NCBI GenBank assembly: GCA_041746105.1 | Contig: JBGTHP010000017.1 | Span: forward strand, 124,001-188,000 | Length of the DNA: 64,000 bases | Reading direction: 5' to 3' | Source: JBFHRE01 sp041746105 | Lineage (GTDB): Bacteria > Actinomycetota > Acidimicrobiia > Spongiisociales > ZC4RG35 | Shown: positions 60,396 to 64,000 of the stretch, in pieces | How the letters are laid out: every line of letters starts with the position of its first letter | How positions within the stretch are numbered: position 1 is the first letter of the stretch | Translations under genes and position numbers: made by a program | Notes under the pieces: generated by a model | The model's input: the letters and a program-made list of their open reading frames with translations, nothing else | The model's database searches: none | Told to the model about the DNA's origin: nothing

Positions 60396-62120
60396 ATGAG
60401 CAAGATCAACGGAGCCCAAGCCCTGATCCAAGCCCTCGAGCATGAAGGAGTAGACATCGTCTTCGGCGTCCCTGGCGGCGCCATCCTTCCGGCATATGAC
60501 CCGCTTCTCGACTCGAGTGTTCGCCATGTTCTGGCACGCCACGAGCAGGGCGCAGGGCACATGGCCGAAGGTTATGCGTGGGCCACAGGCAGGGTCGGGG
60601 TCTGTATTGCGACATCGGGCCCCGGTGCCACCAACCTCGTCACACCCCTGGCGGATGCATTGATGGACTCCGTCCCGATGGTGGCGATAACGGGCCAGGT
60701 CCCAACCTCCTCCGTCGGCAATGATGCCTTTCAGGAGGCCTACACCGTCGGGATAACGATGCCGGCCACGAAGCACAACTACTTCGTCACCAACGCAGAC
60801 GAAATCCCCGACATCGTGCACGAGGCGTTCCACATCGCTTCCAGTGGGCGCCCAGGGCCGGTATTGATCGACATCCCGAAAGACATCCTCAACGCGATGA
60901 CCGAATGGCGTCCACCGGTCGATCTCAACCTGCCGGGCTACAAACCGACGGTGGAAGGTCACCCTCGGCGTGTCAAAGAGGCAGTCGAGATGATCGCGGC
61001 AGCCGAAAGCCCGGTCCTCTACGTCGGGGGCGGCGTCATCAAGGCCAACGCCCATGGCGAGCTGAGACGGTTCGCAGAGCTGAGCGGTGCTCCTGTCACC
61101 ACAACCCTCATGGGTCGCGGGGCGTTTCCCGACTCGCACCCGCTGGCAATGGGGATGCCGGGGATGCACGGGACCTACACCGCGATCACGGCCATTCAGA
61201 AATGTGATGTCCTCGTGTCGGTAGGCGCCCGATTTGACGATCGAGTCACCGGCAACCCCGCCTTTTTTGCACCCAACGCCCAGGTGATCCACATCGACGT
61301 CGACCCTGCCGAAATCGGAAAGGTGAGGGTCCCTGAGATTCCGATCGTCGGCGATGCAAAACGGATACTCGAACAACTGATCGAAGCCTGGGGTGAACGG
61401 GAGACACCAGAACGCACCCGATGGATGGAGACGGTCAAGGGGTGGCAGCGCAACCATCCCCTGCGATATGACCAGTCGCCCGAGGGCCCCATCAAGCCAC
61501 AGTTCGTCGTGGAGGAGCTCTACCGGATAACGGGAGGTGACGCCATCGTTGTCTCCGGGGTGGGACAACATCAGATGTGGGCCAGCCAGTTCTGGAAGTT
61601 CGAAGACCCGAGGCGATGGATCAACTCGGGCGGCCTTGGAACCATGGGCTTTGCCGTTCCCGCCGCCATCGGAGCCAAGGCGGGCATGCCGGATGAACTC
61701 GTTTACGCCATCGATGGCGACGGTTGTTTCCAGATGACCTTTCAGGAATTGATCACGGCCGCCACCGAGGGCATTCCGGTGAAGATCGCGGTGATGAACA
61801 ACGGCGTCCATGGGATGGTCACCCAGTGGCAGCGGATGTTCTACAACAAGCGTTACTCGGCTTCAAAGCTCGGCAACGTCGTCGACTACGTGAAACTGGC
61901 CGAGGCCTTGGGTTGTGCCGGTCTGCGGGCGGAGACACCAGACGAAGTTGCGCCCACCATCGAAAAATCGCTGGCGATCAACGATCGACCGGTGGTCGTC
62001 GAGTTCGTAGTTGACCCAGAAGAAATGGTTTTCCCGATGGTGCCTGCCGGCGGCTCGAACGACAACGTCATCCTCGGTCCGACGGACCAGGTGATCAACC
62101 CTCAGAGCGACCTGCCATGA
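60396..62120 (+). CDS. ilvB: Acetolactate synthase, large (catalytic) subunit
   Basis: The 574-residue ThDP enzyme condenses pyruvate with pyruvate or 2-ketobutyrate. It has the ThDP Glu region FGVPGGAILPAYDPLLDSSV with EQGAGHMAEGYAWATG, the central FAD domain (VSVGARFDDRVTGNPAFFAP), and the ThDP-Mg site AIDGDGCFQMTFQELITAAT with NNGVHGMVTQWQRMFYNKRY near residue 470. GAGG lies 5 bases before the ATG. It overlaps ilvN by 4 bases. Expression should be controlled by the upstream attenuator. Confidence 0.96.
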   Translation: MSKINGAQALIQALEHEGVDIVFGVPGGAILPAYDPLLDSSVRHVLARHEQGAGHMAEGYAWATGRVGVCIATSGPGATNLVTPLADALMDSVPMVAITGQVPTSSVGNDAFQEAYTVGITMPATKHNYFVTNADEIPDIVHEAFHIASSGRPGPVLIDIPKDILNAMTEWRPPVDLNLPGYKPTVEGHPRRVKEAVEMIAAAESPVLYVGGGVIKANAHGELRRFAELSGAPVTTTLMGRGAFPDSHPLAMGMPGMHGTYTAITAIQKCDVLVSVGARFDDRVTGNPAFFAPNAQVIHIDVDPAEIGKVRVPEIPIVGDAKRILEQLIEAWGERETPERTRWMETVKGWQRNHPLRYDQSPEGPIKPQFVVEELYRITGGDAIVVSGVGQHQMWASQFWKFEDPRRWINSGGLGTMGFAVPAAIGAKAGMPDELVYAIDGDGCFQMTFQELITAATEGIPVKIAVMNNGVHGMVTQWQRMFYNKRYSASKLGNVVDYVKLAEALGCAGLRAETPDEVAPTIEKSLAINDRPVVVEFVVDPEEMVFPMVPAGGSNDNVILGPTDQVINPQSDLP

Positions 62121-62620
62121 ACCACACTCTTTCTGTGTTGGTCGAAGACAAACCTGGCGTCCTGGCCAGGGTTTCCTCCCTGCTCGCCCGCCGGGCGTTC
62201 AACATCCACTCTCTCGCTGTGGGGCCTTCGCACGAGGACGGGATGTCGAGGATGACGATCGTGGTCGATGCGCCCGAGCTGGAACAAGTCAAAAAGCAGC
62301 TTCACAAGCTGGTGAACGTCGTCAAGATCACCGAGCTCGACCCCGAGCTCTCCCTCGAACGCGAGATCATGCTGGTGAGGGTGGCGGCAGCTCCCGGCCG
62401 GCGTTCCGAAATCCTCGAGGTCGCAACGATCTTCAAGGCGATCGCGGTGGACGTTGGGCAGAACTCGATCTGTTTTCAGGTGACCGGCGATCCGGCAAAG
62501 ATCAACGATTTCCTCGATCTGGTCAGACCATACGGTGTAATCGACCTGGTGAAATCGGGGCGGGTAGCGCTGTCGAGGGACGTCAAAGGCAAGCAGTCAC
62601 GGCTGAAAGCGGTCAACTGA
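62117..62620 (+). CDS. ilvN: Acetolactate synthase, small (regulatory) subunit
   Basis: The 167-residue protein has an N-terminal ACT domain ([20 protein letters not shown], then [12 protein letters not shown], residues 4-35) that binds valine for feedback inhibition. The C-terminal domain has [20 protein letters not shown] and [20 protein letters not shown]. The length is normal for the short regulatory subunit. It overlaps the ilvB stop codon (ATGA) and lies 16 bases before ilvC. Confidence 0.95.
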   Translation: MNHTLSVLVEDKPGVLARVSSLLARRAFNIHSLAVGPSHEDGMSRMTIVVDAPELEQVKKQLHKLVNVVKITELDPELSLEREIMLVRVAAAPGRRSEILEVATIFKAIAVDVGQNSICFQVTGDPAKINDFLDLVRPYGVIDLVKSGRVALSRDVKGKQSRLKAVN

Positions 62621-62636
62621 GCGAGGACAAGACAAC

Positions 62637-63641
62637 ATGGCAACGATCTTTTACGACAAGGACTGCGATCCCGCAGTCATCAAAAAACGCAAGGTGGCGA
62701 TCATTGGTTATGGAAGCCAAGGTCATGCACATGCCCGCAACCTGGCGGAGTCGGGGGTCGACGTCACAGTTGGGCTCAGGTCCGATTCCTCCAGCAGGGC
62801 CCAGGCAGAAGCCGATGGGCTCAAAGTCGACGACGTTGCATCTGCTGTGAAGAACGCCAACGTTGTGATGCTGCTCCTGCCCGACCAGCACATGGCGGGT
62901 ATCTACGAGACCGAGGTGGCCCCGAATCTCGAACCGGGCGATGCCCTCATGTTCGCCCATGGCTTCAACATCCATTTCAATGCGATCTCCCCACCAGCCG
63001 AAGTTGATGTGCTCATGGTGGCACCGAAGGGACCGGGCCATCTGGTTCGGCGGACGTATGCCGAGGGATCCGGGGTTCCGTGCCTGATAGCCGTCCATCA
63101 AGACGCCACCGGTACCGCCCACGACCTCGGCCTTTCATATGCGTGGGGAATCGGTGGGGCGAGGGCCGGGGTCCTCGAAACGACTTTCAAAGAAGAAACA
63201 GAGACTGATCTGTTCGGGGAGCAGGTGGTGCTGTGCGGCGGTGTGTCTGAACTGGTCAAGGCCTCTTTCGAAACTCTGGTCGAAGCCGGATATCAGCCAG
63301 AATCTGCCTACTTCGAGACACTCCACGAGCTCAAGCTGATCGTGGATCTGCTGTACGAAGGCGGTCTCTCGTGGATGCGATACTCGATTTCCGACACCGC
63401 AGAGTATGGCGATTACACCCGTGGACCCCGAGTGGCCGCAGGTGCCAAAGCAGAGATGAAAAAGGTCCTGGAAGAAATCCAATCCGGGGCTTTCGCCCGG
63501 GAATGGTTGGCCCAGGCTCGTGAGGGTGCGCCTTATTTGCTCGAACAACGATCGAAGAACCGCAACCACCAGATCGAACAGGTCGGCGCAGAGTTGCGCC
63601 ACATGATGCCCTTCATCACACCCAAGGCCCCACCAGCATGA
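62637..63641 (+). CDS. ilvC: Ketol-acid reductoisomerase (class I)
   Basis: The 334-residue enzyme isomerises and reduces acetolactate. The NADPH-binding fold is [20 protein letters not shown] (residues 19-38), followed by a β2 loop with GLRSDSSSR, whose serines fit NADP binding. The catalytic domain carries [12 protein letters not shown], the Mg-binding D and E in [20 protein letters not shown], and [25 protein letters not shown] lies about 9 bases before the ATG. It is of the short class I type. Confidence 0.96.
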   Translation: MATIFYDKDCDPAVIKKRKVAIIGYGSQGHAHARNLAESGVDVTVGLRSDSSSRAQAEADGLKVDDVASAVKNANVVMLLLPDQHMAGIYETEVAPNLEPGDALMFAHGFNIHFNAISPPAEVDVLMVAPKGPGHLVRRTYAEGSGVPCLIAVHQDATGTAHDLGLSYAWGIGGARAGVLETTFKEETETDLFGEQVVLCGGVSELVKASFETLVEAGYQPESAYFETLHELKLIVDLLYEGGLSWMRYSISDTAEYGDYTRGPRVAAGAKAEMKKVLEEIQSGAFAREWLAQAREGAPYLLEQRSKNRNHQIEQVGAELRHMMPFITPKAPPA

Positions 63642-63676
63642 GGCGGGTTTATCCGATCGGTTCGCGGTGTTGCCCG

Positions 63677-63715
63677 ATGGCGGGGTCGGCCGGTGGTCTT
63701 CTGGCGCTTCGCTAG
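63677..63715 (+). CDS. Candidate leuA leader peptide [12 protein letters not shown]
   Basis: A 12-codon frame, ATG at 63677 to TAG at 63713, ends Leu-Leu-Ala-Leu-Arg-stop. This parallels the Leu-Val-Leu-Arg-stop ending of the ilvB leader peptide. It sits in the 147-base gap between ilvC and leuA, and its stop codon touches a GC-rich stem. Leucine attenuation of leuA is known in other bacteria. Alternation of codons by chance is possible in so short a frame. Confidence 0.45.
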   Translation: MAGSAGGLLALR

Positions 63716-63739
63716 CCGGGCGGCTTTTCCCGACCCGGC
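63715..63739 (+). promoter_or_regulatory. Hairpin in the ilvC-leuA intergenic region
   Basis: GCCGGG (63715-63720) can pair with CCCGGC (63734-63739) around a T-rich loop. The same 3' arm (CCGACCCGG, 63730-63738) can alternatively pair with CGGGGTCGG (63681-63689) inside the candidate leader peptide. Mutually exclusive pairings are expected of an attenuator. No T-run follows directly; the nearest is at 63763-63768. Confidence 0.4.
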
Positions 63740-63788
63740 CTCCCGGCATCAGACGACACCACCTTTTTACAGACCGGAGACAAATGCC

Positions 63789-64000
63789 ATGAGCGATCGA
63801 CTGATCATTTTCGACACGACCTTGCGCGACGGCGAACAGGCGCCGGGGATTGCCCTGACCCCAGACGAGAAACTGGTGATCGCCTATCAGCTGGCTCGCC
63901 TGAAGGTGGACGTGCTCGAAGCCGGGTTTGCCGCTTCGTCCCCCGGGGATTTCGAGGCCGTCTCGAGAATCGCTCAGAATGTGCGCGGGCCGGTCATCGC
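63789..64000 (+). CDS. leuA: 2-Isopropylmalate synthase, 5' part
   Basis: The first 70 residues are in the window, and the gene runs off the end. They include [20 protein letters not shown], the acyltransferase signature with the metal-binding Asp, then [29 protein letters not shown] is shared with homocitrate and citramalate synthases, but [14 protein letters not shown] and the position after ilvC favour LeuA, which begins leucine synthesis. The ATG at 63789 has GGAG about 11 bases upstream; the ATG at 63784 is followed at once by a stop codon. Confidence 0.88.
   Translation, partial: MSDRLIIFDTTLRDGEQAPGIALTPDEKLVIAYQLARLKVDVLEAGFAASSPGDFEAVSRIAQNVRGPVI

Noticed and set aside
60141..61811. 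556-codon open frame on the minus strand opposite ilvB
   Set aside because: It is antisense to a clear ilvB. Its translation is rich in His, Arg and Gly with no domain. Long antisense frames are expected in GC-rich genes.
1..64000. tRNA, rRNA, CRISPR arrays, insertion sequences and prophage genes
   Set aside because: I looked through all gaps and found no cloverleaf arms, no regularly spaced repeats and no transposase or integrase motifs.

Overview
The window is 64 kb of GC-rich, gene-dense bacterial chromosome. It most resembles a free-living actinobacterium (Actinomycetota), perhaps of a deep lineage such as Acidimicrobiia; no rRNA is present to place it. The signs are the gene order dnaE-rluD-lspA-dksA/traR-like-ileS-divIVA-yggT-sepF-yggS-pgeF-ftsZ-ftsQ-mur genes-ftsW-ftsI-ftsL-rsmH-mraZ, SepF with no FtsA, a DivIVA/Wag31-type protein, a DUF3040 protein, an F420-type luciferase-like oxidoreductase, ThyX-like rather than ThyA-like sequence, and many GTG or TTG starts. 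I see no mobile elements, CRISPR arrays, tRNAs or rRNAs. Coding density is very high and most neighbours on one strand overlap by 1-4 bases.

Layout. 1-2.8 kb (+): the end of a ThyX-like gene, a small unknown gene and two ArsA/Get3-family ATPases. 2.8-10.5 kb (mostly -): dnaE, a rhomboid protease, 6-phosphofructokinase (+), rluD, lspA, a DksA/TraR zinc-finger protein and a frameshifted DUF167 gene. 10.5-13.6 kb (+): ileS. 13.6-30.5 kb (-): the division and cell wall (dcw) cluster, transcribed from mraZ towards divIVA, with a candidate MraZ operator array upstream of mraZ and a long RNA hairpin before rsmH. murF, ddl and ftsA are not in it. 30.8-41.2 kb: an HNH nuclease, an unknown gene, a moxR-DUF58-transglutaminase operon (+), a MerR regulator, a DUF3040 protein, DNA polymerase IV, a histidine phosphatase, a Nudix hydrolase and two membrane proteins.

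41.2-45.5 kb (-) is a fatty acid synthesis operon in the order fabD-fabH-fabG-acpP-fabF. It is followed by a threonine aldolase, a divergent stand-alone LigD-type polymerase and an AlaC-like aminotransferase. 48.7-52.6 kb (-) is a tightly overlapped six-gene operon: SRPBCC protein, Get3/ArsA ATPase with a C-terminal alpha-crystallin-like domain, a 59-residue unknown protein, ROK sugar kinase, DUF1232 membrane protein and luciferase-like oxidoreductase. 52.7-60.2 kb holds ilvD with two small partners, an alpha-glucan phosphorylase (+), queG, a small cysteine-rich protein and a NYN-domain nuclease. 60.2-64 kb (+) is the branched-chain amino acid operon ilvB-ilvN-ilvC-leuA (leuA cut by the window end). 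It has a leader peptide MQSILVLR with a terminator hairpin before ilvB, and a second candidate leader peptide before leuA.

Two window-wide patterns stand out. Ten transcription-unit-leading genes have a TANNNT hexamer exactly 6 or 7 bases before the start codon, which suggests leaderless transcription. All eight convergent gene pairs overlap or lie within 20 bases of each other with no intrinsic terminator between them. No wholly new multi-gene system is evident. The best candidates for new biology are the alpha-crystallin-tailed Get3 operon with its tiny partner gene and the hairpin enclosing the rsmH ribosome binding site.
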